Positions 15,448 to 24,427 of a stretch of DNA of 52,268 bases are shown piece after piece. The number at the start of each line of letters is the position of its first letter. Position 1 is the first letter of the stretch. The position numbers were made by a program, and so were the translations under genes. This stretch comes from Candidatus Micrarchaeota archaeon CG10_big_fil_rev_8_21_14_0_10_45_29 (GTDB lineage Archaea; Micrarchaeota; Micrarchaeia; Anstonellales; Anstonellaceae). The DNA is taken from NCBI GenBank assembly GCA_002778455.1, contig PFCD01000020.1, forward strand, positions 44,635-96,902, written 5' to 3'. The notes below the pieces were generated by a model. The model had not been told where the DNA came from. It saw nothing but the letters and a program-made list of their open reading frames with translations, and made no database searches.

Positions 15448-17028
15448 TTAAATTGTTGACGCGTCTATTTCAAAAAGCGCCACAGGCTGCTCAATTGAGA
15501 AGCCCTCAAGAACTTCGGGGTGAATCTCTCCGGCTATTCCGGCATCCTTGCCGCCTATTTTTATTTTGGCGCATCTTCCGAGGATAAAGCCCGGCGCGTC
15601 ATGCCCGCTTAATGTGAGGGGAGGGGCGCCTGCTGCCTGCAAAAATCCTTTTAGATGGGAGAGAATCTGGGTGAATGAGGCTTTTGGCTGGGCGGTTGCC
15701 ATGCAAAAATTGGTTTTTTGCGAATTTGTTTTTCCGGATGCGAGAATAACAGGCCCTAATTCATAAAGGCACTGGGGCATTGGCTGAGATTTTGAATTTG
15801 CAAATATTTGCAAAAGGTTTGGGTAAAGCGCCGGGCGCATTGTTGTGAATTCCTCTGTTAATGGATTTTTTACCTTGAGGGAGCCTTTTTGCGCCTGCGC
15901 CTTTTTTAGCACGTCCGCGCTTGTGAGAATCCAGCTTAATGCCTCAAAATAGCCAAGCCCTATTGCCGCCTCATGGATGTGGGAGAAGCTTTGTGTTTTT
16001 CCGGTTGTGCTAAATGAAGGAAGGGTTGGCTTGAAATTGTTGTAGCCAAATGAGATTGCGATATCCTCGCTCAAATCAACAGGGTGCATTATGTCGGCGC
16101 GAAATGCGGGGGATAGGACAGTGTTGCCTGAAATTGAATGCCCCATTCGCGCAAGGTGGCGTGCCGCTGCCTTTTTATCCAGGTTAAGCCCAAGAAGAGA
16201 GTTCGCCTCTTTTAGCGCGAGCGTGGTTTTTATGGGCTCAAAAAGAGGATATTCTTTGCCGTTTATTTTCACTGTTGATATTTTTGCGCCCATGTCCGCG
16301 AATGCTGCGCACAAAATATTTACAGTGCAGCGCACAACACCCTCGTGGGTGCCGGTGCAGTCAAGGAGAATGGTTTTTGTTTTTTTGCCAACCCGCGTAA
16401 GCTCCCCGTTTATTATCGGGGGGAATGAGAGGATTTTTTTGTTTTTGTCAATTATGAGAGGGCACTTTCCCTTTACAAGGTGGGAGAATTTTATTCCTTT
16501 TTCGTGGTTTTTTAGCATTTGCGCGCAGGTAGAGGGAGAGGAATCCCCGAGCGCCACAAAGCTTGCGGAATCGGGAGGCACTGCCTTGTAGGTAAACGGG
16601 GGAGAAATTTGCGATGCATCGTGCAATCCTATTGCCATCCTTTTTCTTCCCCTCCCCAAAGTGTCATGAAGCTTTTCCTGCAATTGTATGATTGAGCCTA
16701 AAAATTCATCGTCAAGGCGCACATTCTCGATTAAAGCCGAGCCGATATGCGGGCGGATGGATTTTACAGATGAATCCGCCGTAAAATTTATTTTTGATTT
16801 TTTGCAGGCATAGTACGGGGCTTTTGCGCTTATGTAGCTTTTGCATGAGCGCGCCACACCCTCGACGGATAGCCAGTCCGGGCGGTTTGGGGTTATTTCA
16901 AGGCTTAGCGAGTCCCCGTCGGATGCGTCTATGGGTATCCCGAGTTCTGTTAGCACCTGCTCCACTTTTGCCGGTTGCATGCCGGATAGGGAGCAGAGGG
17001 TTTTTTGCGAAATTTTTATTATTGCCAA
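15448..17028 (-). CDS. pheT: Phenylalanine-tRNA ligase beta subunit
   Basis: 526 residues, archaeal/eukaryotic-size beta subunit (the bacterial one is ~800). It forms the (alpha-beta)2 PheRS with PheS (41908-43371), carrying the B3/B4 editing domain that clears Tyr-tRNA(Phe) and the B5 domain. Visible: the N-terminal ISQKTLCSLSGM and LEITPNRPDWLSVEGVAR, GRGRKRMAIGLHD in the B3/B4 region, and DIMHPVDLSEDIAISFGYNN followed by KVKNPLTEEFTTMRPALYP in the catalytic-like module. The two subunit genes are about 25 kb apart, not an operon. Confidence 0.95.
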   Translation of the reverse strand: MAIIKISQKTLCSLSGMQPAKVEQVLTELGIPIDASDGDSLSLEITPNRPDWLSVEGVARSCKSYISAKAPYYACKKSKINFTADSSVKSIRPHIGSALIENVRLDDEFLGSIIQLQEKLHDTLGRGRKRMAIGLHDASQISPPFTYKAVPPDSASFVALGDSSPSTCAQMLKNHEKGIKFSHLVKGKCPLIIDKNKKILSFPPIINGELTRVGKKTKTILLDCTGTHEGVVRCTVNILCAAFADMGAKISTVKINGKEYPLFEPIKTTLALKEANSLLGLNLDKKAAARHLARMGHSISGNTVLSPAFRADIMHPVDLSEDIAISFGYNNFKPTLPSFSTTGKTQSFSHIHEAAIGLGYFEALSWILTSADVLKKAQAQKGSLKVKNPLTEEFTTMRPALYPNLLQIFANSKSQPMPQCLYELGPVILASGKTNSQKTNFCMATAQPKASFTQILSHLKGFLQAAGAPPLTLSGHDAPGFILGRCAKIKIGGKDAGIAGEIHPEVLEGFSIEQPVALFEIDASTI

Positions 17029-17152
17029 ATTTTCACCTTAGTGAGTTTTTGAAGCTTTTGCAGCAGATTTTGCGCCATGCCGTTGCGGCGCAAAACAACA
17101 AAATGCCTGCATAAAGGTTTTGCATCCATAATTTTAAAGTGATAGCTGCCCC

Positions 17153-17911
17153 TCATTTTTGCACCCTTGCGATTTTTCCTGTTTTGCAAAGCCGGTCAAG
17201 GCTCTCTTCCGCCCTTGCAGGAGCCACCTTATGCGCAGAGCAGAATTCGCTTATTGAGATTTGCCCCCCGTGCGAGAGAAGCCATTCAAGCGCCGCCTCA
17301 TCAATAAATGAATCCGGCAGATGCAGGAGGGAATCCAGCCTTGAGGAGATAGATTGCAGCCGCCTTGCCTCCTCTAGAGAGCGGCGCGCCATTTTTTCGC
17401 GCTCGTCGTGCAGGGCGCGGATGCGCTCCTCCTGTGCGGCAACTGCCGACTCAAGTTCTTCGTTTTTTGCGCTAAGCTCTGCAACAGATTTTGGAATAAG
17501 GGAAATGGCGGATTGCAGGGAATTTGATGTTGCCGCCGAGAGCTGGGGGGTGAGCGTGGATTGCCCCATTGCGCAGAGGCATAAAAATATGAGGCGCAAA
17601 GCCTCAATCTCGCGCAACGCGGCGCTGTTTGGAGAGGGGAGGGAATAGGTTGCCTCTATGCTGTTTTTTGAGAAAATGAGGTTGATGTAATCGTGCGGGT
17701 TTTTTTGCAAATCAAGGGATTTTATATATGAGGCATGAAGGGCAGATTTTCTTATGCTTAATTTGCCAAACCCGGTGCCAGAGAGGGAGGTTGCCCATTT
17801 TTTAGGGGTGCCTGATAGCTTTGCTTTTATTCGCAAAACCCCCTCCCGCGGGCAGGAAGGGGGCAAGACGCGGGAGAGGATTTTTTTGGGCTCAATTTCC
17901 TCACTCATCAT
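17153..17911 (-). CDS. Coiled-coil/winged-helix partner of the VirB4-like ATPase, unknown
   Basis: 253 residues from ATG 17911 (ATGATGAG, overlapping the end of the upstream ATPase gene); the frame runs further upstream but only inside that gene. The N-terminal ~110 residues are globular. A coiled coil spans ~130-185 (SAKNEELESAVAAQEERI, LHDEREKMARRSLEEARR). The last ~55 residues look like a winged helix (DEAALEWLLSHGGQISISEF, HKVAPARAEESLDRLCKTGK). No membrane helix. The overlap with the ATPase gene implies the two are made together; a regulator or cytosolic coupling protein of that ATPase is a reasonable guess, not shown by sequence. Confidence 0.6.
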   Translation of the reverse strand: MMSEEIEPKKILSRVLPPSCPREGVLRIKAKLSGTPKKWATSLSGTGFGKLSIRKSALHASYIKSLDLQKNPHDYINLIFSKNSIEATYSLPSPNSAALREIEALRLIFLCLCAMGQSTLTPQLSAATSNSLQSAISLIPKSVAELSAKNEELESAVAAQEERIRALHDEREKMARRSLEEARRLQSISSRLDSLLHLPDSFIDEAALEWLLSHGGQISISEFCSAHKVAPARAEESLDRLCKTGKIARVQK

Positions 17912-19439
17912 AAACCACCAAATCAGAGAGGCTGCCTGCGCTAACCCCCAATGTGCGGGCGTGCATTTGCGAGAAGATTTCCAGAATTGCGGCATCCGGG
18001 ACATTTATTGAGCGCAAAAGGGAGAGCGTGGATGAGCGGCTAAGCCCGAATGCGCAGAGCTGAATCGCAAGCTCTGCGGCTTTTAGCGAGCAGTCGTTTT
18101 TCTCAAAAAGATGCGCCACCTGCGAAATTTGGGAGCTTGTGCAGCCAAGCCGCCAAAGCCTTTTTTTTAGCTCGTCCCGCCCTATTTTAATATTCATTTT
18201 ACCAGCCTCCAAAGACCATGGTTTTGAGGGAACCTCCCCATCTATCCTTGAGATTATAAACGGGCCGTCATACGCCCCGGGGCGGCGCAAAGCTATGCGA
18301 AAGAGCGCCTGCCCCACCGCGAATTTTTCCATTTGTATAGTGATGCTCTCGGGGCAATTAAGAGATTTTGAGAGCTGCTGGCGAAAATCCGCGAAAATAG
18401 TCCTGAATATTGCCAGAGTTGCCGAGTTTGAGAGAATTGCGGGTGAGATATCCGCCGGAGTTTGGGACGCGGTTATGAGGGAAAAGGAATATTTTCTCCC
18501 CTCCCGCAAAATTTGCACTATGTCCGAGCGCTCATCCTGCATTATTTTCCATGCCTCATCCACCACAATAATCTGGCGCATGCCGGCGCCCTCGCTTTGC
18601 CCCTCCTCGCGCATTCTCTCTTTTATAAATTGCATCAAAACAAGGGCGGCAAGCGAGCGGTGGGCATCTGTTTCAAGCCCTGAGAGGTTGATTGAGACAA
18701 GCCCGCTGCCAAGCATGCTGCCGATGCGCAGGGGGCCTTTTGAAAAATAAGGGGTGCAAAAAGGCTCAAGCGCCAGCCACGCCTCCTCTGCGTGGATATT
18801 GCGGGATTTTTTTGCCTTGTTTTTCAAAATTTTGAGGGCATCGGCAAGAGTGGGCATATTTTTTCCGCTTTTTGCAGGGCGATGCAAAGAAATTTTTTTT
18901 CTTTTGTACGCTGATTCAAGAGCCTCTTTTGCAAGCCGCAGTGAATGCGGGTTGGGCGCGCCGGACACCAAAGAGAGGGCATTGAGGATGCGGGAGACGT
19001 GCACCTCTGGAGCCGCCCCTGCATGCGGCTTGCGGCTTTTCCTTTCGGAAGCGGTTGCATGGCTGCAATCAAGCAAATTAAATCCCCCGTTTTTGGAAAA
19101 GGTTGCCACTTTTCCTCCGAAATTTAGCACCCATGGGGAATATTCCCCCGACCAGTCAAGTATGAGGGCACTTGTTTTCCATTGGGAAAACGCGCGCGTT
19201 ATAAAAGTTTTTATAAAAAAAGATTTCCCGCTTCCGGTCATCCCTATTGCGCAAATGTGCGGGTTTGCAAGAGAGCGCCAGTCCCAGTAAAAAGGAACAT
19301 TGAGGGTTTTTGTGCGCCCTATGTAAACCCCTTGGCAGTTGCCCATAAGGTCCTGTGGGGAGGGCTCTGCCGGGCGAAGAAGAATTCTTCTTCGCGCTAT
19401 TGTGGAGGAGAGGCATGTTTGCAGTTTCAGAACCCCCAT
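17901..19439 (-). CDS. VirB4/HerA-type ATPase of a type IV secretion-like system
   Basis: 512 residues. The RecA-like ATPase of conjugation/type IV secretion: Walker A GMTGSGKS (66-73), LILDWSGEY (92-100), Walker B QIIVVDEAWKIM (289-300), the LITASQTPAD sensor segment (321-330), then a ~110-residue C-terminal helical extension. VirB4 proteins power pilus assembly and substrate transfer; in archaea the same family includes CedB of the Ced DNA-import system. The usual VirB4 N-terminal domain is missing here and appears to be a separate gene just upstream (19449-20231), 9 bp away. All nucleotide-binding residues look intact. Confidence 0.88.
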   Translation of the reverse strand: MGVLKLQTCLSSTIARRRILLRPAEPSPQDLMGNCQGVYIGRTKTLNVPFYWDWRSLANPHICAIGMTGSGKSFFIKTFITRAFSQWKTSALILDWSGEYSPWVLNFGGKVATFSKNGGFNLLDCSHATASERKSRKPHAGAAPEVHVSRILNALSLVSGAPNPHSLRLAKEALESAYKRKKISLHRPAKSGKNMPTLADALKILKNKAKKSRNIHAEEAWLALEPFCTPYFSKGPLRIGSMLGSGLVSINLSGLETDAHRSLAALVLMQFIKERMREEGQSEGAGMRQIIVVDEAWKIMQDERSDIVQILREGRKYSFSLITASQTPADISPAILSNSATLAIFRTIFADFRQQLSKSLNCPESITIQMEKFAVGQALFRIALRRPGAYDGPFIISRIDGEVPSKPWSLEAGKMNIKIGRDELKKRLWRLGCTSSQISQVAHLFEKNDCSLKAAELAIQLCAFGLSRSSTLSLLRSINVPDAAILEIFSQMHARTLGVSAGSLSDLVVYDE

Positions 19440-19448
19440 AAAAACAAC

Positions 19449-20231
19449 CTAAACCAGTTCGTCTTCTATTTGCGATTTTGAAGCCGGAGAGATTTTTTCC
19501 CATTCCACGCACCTTAGAAGCTCCTCGCCCAGAAGGGTTTGGACAGGGCATGATAGAGAGCTTGAGAGAATTGCCGCGGATTCGCGCGCCTGTGAGCGCA
19601 CCCTTTGCAAAACTTCCTCCCGCGTCAGCCCGAATGCGGTTGTTTGCGCAAACGCCATCACCTGCATTGGCTTCTCTCCCCCGCCAATTCTGCGTATTTG
19701 GGACGAGTAGGCGCTAATTTCCCTCTCAAGCTGGTGCAAAGAGGCAGAATTTTTCTTTAGCTGGGATTTTCTCTGCTCTGCCAAGGAGCGGCGCGCTGTG
19801 AGCGAATCCAGATAATCATTCATGTCAAGCCCGCATAGCACAAGCGAAATTTTGATAGTGTGCCGCAGAGAGGAGATTGCCCGCTCAAACATCTGCATAA
19901 GCTCTGCGCGCTGCTCCGCACTTTTAAAATCCGAGGAGTCGCGAAGCTGCAATGATAAAAACATGGACGCGTAATAACCGCCGGAGGAGCGCTTTAGCAG
20001 GGCATCCTGGGATGGCACAAGCTCAAAGTTCCCCTCCCTAAGCGACGCTTTTGAGAATTTTGCTATCATCGGCCCTAAAAAGTAGCCCCAGCGAAATATT
20101 ATTATTGATAGAAGAAAAGCCGCGGATGAGATTGCAAAGAGCGCGGAATTTGACGAATAATAGCCTGCAAGAAGGGAAGCCGCGCCCCCTGAGAGCGAAA
20201 GATACACCAATGCCCTGTTTCTTAACTGCAT
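19449..20231 (-). CDS. Membrane partner of VirB4-like ATPase (split VirB4 N-domain)
   Basis: 260 residues. Two membrane helices lie close together at ~8-25 and ~30-52, with little loop between. The remaining ~200 residues are soluble: a helical stretch (LRHTIKISLVLCGLDMNDYL), a coiled coil with SLAEQRKSQLKKNSASLHQL, then an end segment AAILSSSLSCPVQTLLGEEL. The last resembles the end of the VirB4 N-terminal domain, where '...L-x-G-x-E-L' leads into the ATPase. With the ATPase starting 9 bp later this looks like VirB4 split in two, the N part membrane-bound like VirB3-VirB4 fusions. The family link is inference. Confidence 0.6.
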   Translation of the reverse strand: MQLRNRALVYLSLSGGAASLLAGYYSSNSALFAISSAAFLLSIIIFRWGYFLGPMIAKFSKASLREGNFELVPSQDALLKRSSGGYYASMFLSLQLRDSSDFKSAEQRAELMQMFERAISSLRHTIKISLVLCGLDMNDYLDSLTARRSLAEQRKSQLKKNSASLHQLEREISAYSSQIRRIGGGEKPMQVMAFAQTTAFGLTREEVLQRVRSQARESAAILSSSLSCPVQTLLGEELLRCVEWEKISPASKSQIEDELV

Positions 20232-20238
20232 AAAAATT

Positions 20239-20871
20239 CTAAGGAGTCAGGATGCGCACCTCTGTTGCGGGCGCAAGAGTTTTTGCCATTGTAAAAAACG
20301 CGTTAGGGTCGGCCTTCGTGTCTTCAAGGTAGTTGTAATGGCATGGGATTGCCGCCTTTGGCTTTAATATCGCAAGCGCCTGCGCCGCCTCATCTGCGTT
20401 CATTGTGTAGGTGCCGCCGATCGGAAGGATTGCCACATCGCATTTGAAATCATGCATTTCGGGTATAAGGTCGGTGTCGCCTGCAATGTAAATTCTCACA
20501 GGCGCTTTTGGGGTTGGAAATGAGAGGATGTATCCTGCGCCGAAATCTTTCGGGTGAAACGGCTTGTTTATGTTGTATGCATGCACGGCTTCAATTCCTA
20601 TTCCGGAAATTTTTATTTTTTCCCCTATTTTCATCTCCATTCCGGGGAATTTTCCGCCCCTTGAGATGATTTGGGTTTTATTTGAGAGGATTGCGGATGG
20701 CACCACGCAATGGTCATGGTGGGAGTGGGTATGAAGTATTATATCCGCCTTTCTGCACATGCGCCCTATAACAAAAGGGTCAACATATATTTGCATGCCA
20801 TTGTATTCAAGAAGGATTGACGCGTGCCCGAAATATGTTATTTTCACGGGCCCGAAAACGGTGCAGTTCAT
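20239..20871 (-). CDS. MBL-fold metal-dependent hydrolase (UPF0173/UlaG-like)
   Basis: 210 residues. Metallo-beta-lactamase fold: KITYFGHASILLEYNGMQIY, IYVDPFVI, the metal motif HTHSHHDHC (residues ~48-56), AGDTDLIPEM supplying the next Asp ligand, and the late His of IPCHYNY. This is the UPF0173 group, with the UlaG lactonases as nearest characterised relatives; substrate unknown. It lies 7 bp upstream of the split VirB4 gene on the same strand, so it is co-transcribed with it, though a functional link is not evident. Length and metal ligands are normal. Confidence 0.88.
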   Translation of the reverse strand: MNCTVFGPVKITYFGHASILLEYNGMQIYVDPFVIGRMCRKADIILHTHSHHDHCVVPSAILSNKTQIISRGGKFPGMEMKIGEKIKISGIGIEAVHAYNINKPFHPKDFGAGYILSFPTPKAPVRIYIAGDTDLIPEMHDFKCDVAILPIGGTYTMNADEAAQALAILKPKAAIPCHYNYLEDTKADPNAFFTMAKTLAPATEVRILTP

Positions 20872-20911
20872 AACAAGAATTTGGGGAATGAAGTATAAGA
20901 AGATAACGGCT

Positions 20912-21553
20912 TTAGGGGAAATGGATTACTTCTGTGCGCCCTCCCCTGCGAAGGATATGGGTCGCGCTTTTCCCGTCTGTTATGTGCATTGAGGTGAAAT
21001 CTTTACCTTGCGCAAGCTGCGCCTCTTTTTTGCCTAATTTTGTTATAAGCGTCTGGTTGCCTCCCCCGTCCGAGCGCATTGTGAGCGAAGTGGCGGATTC
21101 AAAGTTTAGGGCAGAGAGAGCCGCTTTTGCAAGGGAATTTTTTTCAACCTCGGGGTTTTTTTCAAATATTCGCGCGATTTCCTGAAAATGAAACATAAAT
21201 TGCTCGAAATTCGGGTGGGAGAGGTTTATTCTTCTGTCAAAAAATTCTGCCTTGCATGAAGAAGATGATTCTTGGGGGATTTTTAGGGGCGCTTCAGGCG
21301 TCAGAGGGATTTTTATTTTGGCTTGCGGCTGGTGCGAGCCCTTTAGCTTTTGAAGCCTTTCTTTTGTTTTTTGCGCGGAATTTGCTTGGGGGGAATTTTT
21401 TGTTTTGGGCCGGCTTGCTTTGGCTGCTTTTTTGGAAAATGCTGGTGTAAGGGAATTTTTATTGGAAGGCTGCCCGGTTTTTTTGGAATTGGCGGCTGTT
21501 GTTTTGCCTGCCGGGAGCTTTGTTTTTCCTTTTACGTATATGCGCGTCGCCAT
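20912..21553 (-). CDS. Unknown protein with disordered Lys-rich N terminus
   Basis: 213 residues. Residues 1-~90 are low complexity (Lys, Ser, Ala, Pro, Gln) and likely disordered, with a nucleic-acid-binding charge pattern. The C-terminal ~110 residues form a compact domain starting with INLSHPNFEQFMFHFQEIAR and ending with THILRRGGRTEVIHFP. No signal peptide or membrane helix. Not recognised. It is the first gene of the minus-strand run leading through the MBL hydrolase to the VirB4-like genes (40-bp gap). Confidence 0.55.
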   Translation of the reverse strand: MATRIYVKGKTKLPAGKTTAANSKKTGQPSNKNSLTPAFSKKAAKASRPKTKNSPQANSAQKTKERLQKLKGSHQPQAKIKIPLTPEAPLKIPQESSSSCKAEFFDRRINLSHPNFEQFMFHFQEIARIFEKNPEVEKNSLAKAALSALNFESATSLTMRSDGGGNQTLITKLGKKEAQLAQGKDFTSMHITDGKSATHILRRGGRTEVIHFP

Positions 21554-21618
21554 AGCATATGAAAATGCAGGATTTATTATAAAGCTGAGCCAAAACAGGC
21601 GCGCAGGCTTTTAATTTT

Positions 21619-22239
21619 ATGAAAGAAAACCGATTTATGGAAAAGAAAGTTTCCAGAATAATAAAAAAAGGAAAAATTGACGCTCCAATATGCGAGCCGT
21701 GCGCATCCTGCGGAGTAAAATGCTGCAACAGGTTTGCGGTGCCTCTTACCGGCTTTGATGTTGCGCGCATTGCGGAGGCAACCGGATTTGAGGCGCAGGA
21801 GTTTTGCAGGCTTGAGAAGGCTGAGCTTATAGGAGAGGCGCCGCACTCAAAAATATTTATTGTTGAAGGGGGAAAAATAGAGGAGCGGCTTTTGGCATTA
21901 AAGAGAAGGAAAAACGAGTATTGTGTTTTTTCGCTGCATTCGAGCGGATGCGCAATATGGGGGGCGCACCCATATGCATGCATTGTGTATCCGTTTGAGC
22001 TTGGAGAGGACGGAAAAATCAGGTATGGGAATAATTTTGTCTGCCCGCGAAAATGGGCAGATGGGGAGTTTGACGCAAAAAAGACGGGAGAGGCAATAAG
22101 GAAGATGAGGGAGGAAATTGAGGGGTATAATAAAATTGTGAGAAAATGGAATGCGCAATTTGCAAAAGAAGGGGATGAGAAAAAGTTTTTTGCTTATTTG
22201 TTAAAAGAGAGTAGGGAAAAAGCTGTTGAAAAAAAATAA
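21619..22239 (+). CDS. YkgJ-type CxxCxxCC cluster protein
   Basis: 206 residues; ATG 21619 used, ATG 21637 also possible. The Cys motif CEPCASCGVKCCNRF near residues 25-39, the later YCVF...GCAIWGAHPYACIVYPFEL and FVCPRKW give the eight or so Cys of the zinc/iron-chelating 'YkgJ' family (formerly UPF0153). Members bind a metal or Fe-S cluster; their reaction is unknown. TTATTATAAAG at about 21573-21583 is a good TATA box ~35-40 bp upstream. Transcribed away from the minus-strand run. Confidence 0.8.
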   Translation: MKENRFMEKKVSRIIKKGKIDAPICEPCASCGVKCCNRFAVPLTGFDVARIAEATGFEAQEFCRLEKAELIGEAPHSKIFIVEGGKIEERLLALKRRKNEYCVFSLHSSGCAIWGAHPYACIVYPFELGEDGKIRYGNNFVCPRKWADGEFDAKKTGEAIRKMREEIEGYNKIVRKWNAQFAKEGDEKKFFAYLLKESREKAVEKK

Positions 22240-22253
22240 AAATAAGAAAAACT

Positions 22254-22508
22254 TTACCGGGTTTGTATGTTTTCGGCAAGAGGCTGGGTGTTTGTGATTT
22301 CTTTTGTTGCTGCCCCGTTTCCGTTTGCGAACAGGGGGGTTGATTTAATTGTTTTGCCATTTTCCACAAGCGCCAGTTCGTTTCCAATCTGTTTTGTGGT
22401 TATGCCCCAACCCAAACCCAGCCTTCCGGTTGGACCTGTGAGGCGGCGGAAGGCAGTGTTAAATTCTGCCATTGTGGGCATTCTGGCGGCTTGTTTGACA
22501 GTGGACAT
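22254..22508 (-). CDS. Small unknown protein
   Basis: 84 residues. AGGTG stands 6 bp before ATG 22508, and a TATA box (rev. strand GGTATATATT, 22541-22550) lies upstream, so this is a real transcription unit. The protein has an N-terminal helix with Arg residues, a Gly-rich middle (TGPTGRLGLGWGITTKQIG) and a Thr/Asn-rich end. No family recognised. It converges with the YkgJ-type gene, 14 bp apart. Confidence 0.55.
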   Translation of the reverse strand: MSTVKQAARMPTMAEFNTAFRRLTGPTGRLGLGWGITTKQIGNELALVENGKTIKSTPLFANGNGAATKEITNTQPLAENIQTR

Positions 22509-22540
22509 AATTGCACCTAAAGAAAAAGTGCAAAAAGCAG

Positions 22541-22550
22541 AATATATACC
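22541..22550 (-). promoter_or_regulatory. TATA box for the small gene ending at 22254
   Basis: On the minus strand GGTATATATT is centred about 37 bp before the start codon at 22508, with an AGGTG ribosome site between. Confidence 0.5.
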
Positions 22551-22568
22551 AGATGTTACAAATATAAC

Positions 22569-23648
22569 TTATTTTTTAAACACCTGTATAGTATCCCCGT
22601 CCTGCAACACGTGAGAAAGCCCTACTTTTTGCCCCGGAAATTTTGCGGAGGGGCCCCATACAAATGCGTATTTAAAGAGCATTAGCAAATCGCGGTGAAG
22701 CTTGGGGCACGCATCCGCTATTGTCTCGCCCTCGCGCATCATTAGCGGGACATCATCTGCCAATTCCCCTTTTCTTTTTGTAAATACGCGGATAAGCTTT
22801 AGCTTTTTGAAAATTTGCTCGCGCAAAGCATCCACACCTTCCCCGGTTTCCGCGCTTACGGGCACAAAGCCGTATTCTATGTTTTTTAGAAATTCTGCTT
22901 TTACCAGGTCGGTTTTTGTGAGTACGGTAAGGGAAGTGGCATATTTTCGGTTTCCTACAACAACGTCAATAAGCTCATCCACAGTTGCGTTTTGGCGGAT
23001 GGTGACATCTGCATTGTGTATGCCGTATTCGTTTAGCACCCCGGTGATTATGCGCTTGTTCAGGTGCGTTTGTTTTGTAGTATAATTGATATTGAGCCCG
23101 CCGCGCGAGGTAACCTGTATGAAAATTTTCGGGGGGGCGGTATCAAGGCGCATGCCTATTCCTTCAAGCTCTTCCACCAATTTTGGGCGGTAGTTGGGGT
23201 CAAACACGTCAAGAACCAAGAGAACAAGGTCCGCGTTTCTTGCAACAGAGAGCACCTCTTTGCCCCTGCCACTCCCCTCTTTTGCGCCCGCAATTATTCC
23301 GGGCAAATCAAGAAGCTGGATTTGCGCGCCCTTGTAATGCATAGTGCCTGGAATGCAGGTGAGAGTGGTGAATGCGTATGAGGCGATTTTGCTTTTTGCG
23401 CCGGTGAGAGCGTTAAGAAGCGTGGATTTTCCGGTTGAGGGGAGCCCTATGAAAACAACTGTGGAGTCGCCGGATTTTTTTACGTCAAAGCCGCCTGTTT
23501 TTTTGCCGGATTTTTTTGGGGCCTGCAACTCCTTTTTTAATTTGGCAATTTTGCTTTTGAGGATTCCGATATGAAATTCGGTTGCCTTGTTTTTTTGAGT
23601 GCGCCCCATCTCTTCTTCGAGCTCTTTTAATTTGTCTGCGACTCCCAT
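22569..23648 (-). CDS. DRG-family GTPase (Obg-like with TGS domain)
   Basis: 359 residues from ATG 23648; the frame is open further upstream but MGVADKLKELEEEMGRTQ is the normal DRG opening, and an AT-rich TTAAATA promoter element lies before it. Order: N-terminal helix pair, G1 IGLPSTGKSTLLNALTGA (~68-85), IASYAFTTLTCIPG switch, G3 LLDLPGIIAGAKEGSGRG, G4 LTKTDL, then a TGS domain (MMREGETIADACPKLHRDLL; HVLQDGDTIQVFKK). DRG proteins bind translating ribosomes, in eukaryotes with a DFRP partner. The call is firm; archaeal function is still unclear. Confidence 0.95.
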   Translation of the reverse strand: MGVADKLKELEEEMGRTQKNKATEFHIGILKSKIAKLKKELQAPKKSGKKTGGFDVKKSGDSTVVFIGLPSTGKSTLLNALTGAKSKIASYAFTTLTCIPGTMHYKGAQIQLLDLPGIIAGAKEGSGRGKEVLSVARNADLVLLVLDVFDPNYRPKLVEELEGIGMRLDTAPPKIFIQVTSRGGLNINYTTKQTHLNKRIITGVLNEYGIHNADVTIRQNATVDELIDVVVGNRKYATSLTVLTKTDLVKAEFLKNIEYGFVPVSAETGEGVDALREQIFKKLKLIRVFTKRKGELADDVPLMMREGETIADACPKLHRDLLMLFKYAFVWGPSAKFPGQKVGLSHVLQDGDTIQVFKK

Positions 23649-23821
23649 GGAAAAGATTAGGGGCGGCTGGGTATTTAAGCAAATGCAAATTGATTTTTGA
23701 AAAATTCTTGCCGGCAGAAGGGCAGTAGGGCAGGGCGGATTGTTTGGGGGGATTTGGGGCGGCAGGGCAGGCATTTAAAGAGTTTGGTGTTAAATGATAG
23801 AATAACAAGTAGCGTGAGAAT

Positions 23822-24394
23822 ATGATTACAACAATGTGCAAAATATGCAAAACAAGCCCCAACAGGCAGGTGTGCGAGCAATTTTCAAAATATTTCTCTA
23901 ACAGCCCGTTTCTGGTTGAATCGGGGGCGGTGAGGCAGATGGGAGAGGCATGGAGCCAGTGCGCCGGAGGGGATTGGGGGTTTTCCCTCTCTGCTTGCAA
24001 AGCCGTTGAAGAGCGGATAAGCCGTGAGATTGAGGTTGTTGGGGGAAAACGGGATAGATTAGGAGGCATGGGCAGAGAAGTGTGGAGCAGAATGCAGGGT
24101 ATGAGCACATATGGGTGTGTATTAGAGGATTTGAAATGCCGCAAAAAAGTTATGGAAGGAGTTATTGAAAATTTTTATGACAACAGCCCGGTGATGCATC
24201 TTGCTTTTGCGGCGGACGGCTACCAGAAGCTTTTTGTAAATATAAATAATATGCTAAAAGAGGCGGAAGGGAAAAATGGCGAATTGAAATGGGGGCAAAA
24301 AAAGATTTTTGATTATTTGAAAGGTTGCGCCGCCTCGGCAAAAGAATGCGCGGACGCGATCGGGAATTTTGCAATTGAAATGATGGAGCATTAG
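23822..24394 (+). CDS. Unknown soluble Cys-containing protein
   Basis: 190 residues. It opens with MCKICKTSPNRQVCEQF, a CxxC-x(9)-C arrangement that could hold a metal, and has further Cys at ~47, ~59, ~102, ~108 and in the C-terminal DYLKGCAASAKECADAIG. The rest is helical. No signal peptide. I do not recognise it. The upstream gap (about 170 bp to the DRG start) contains AT-rich sequence but no clear TATA box. A ferritin-like or helical-bundle fold is only a thought from helix content. Confidence 0.5.
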   Translation: MITTMCKICKTSPNRQVCEQFSKYFSNSPFLVESGAVRQMGEAWSQCAGGDWGFSLSACKAVEERISREIEVVGGKRDRLGGMGREVWSRMQGMSTYGCVLEDLKCRKKVMEGVIENFYDNSPVMHLAFAADGYQKLFVNINNMLKEAEGKNGELKWGQKKIFDYLKGCAASAKECADAIGNFAIEMMEH

Positions 24395-24427
24395 TGTTTT
24401 TTGCAAAATAAGATATTTGCCTGTGGA

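Noticed and set aside
17901-19439. HerA repair helicase (HerA-NurA)
   Set aside because: No NurA, Mre11 or Rad50 neighbour; instead a membrane partner with VirB4-like end segment.
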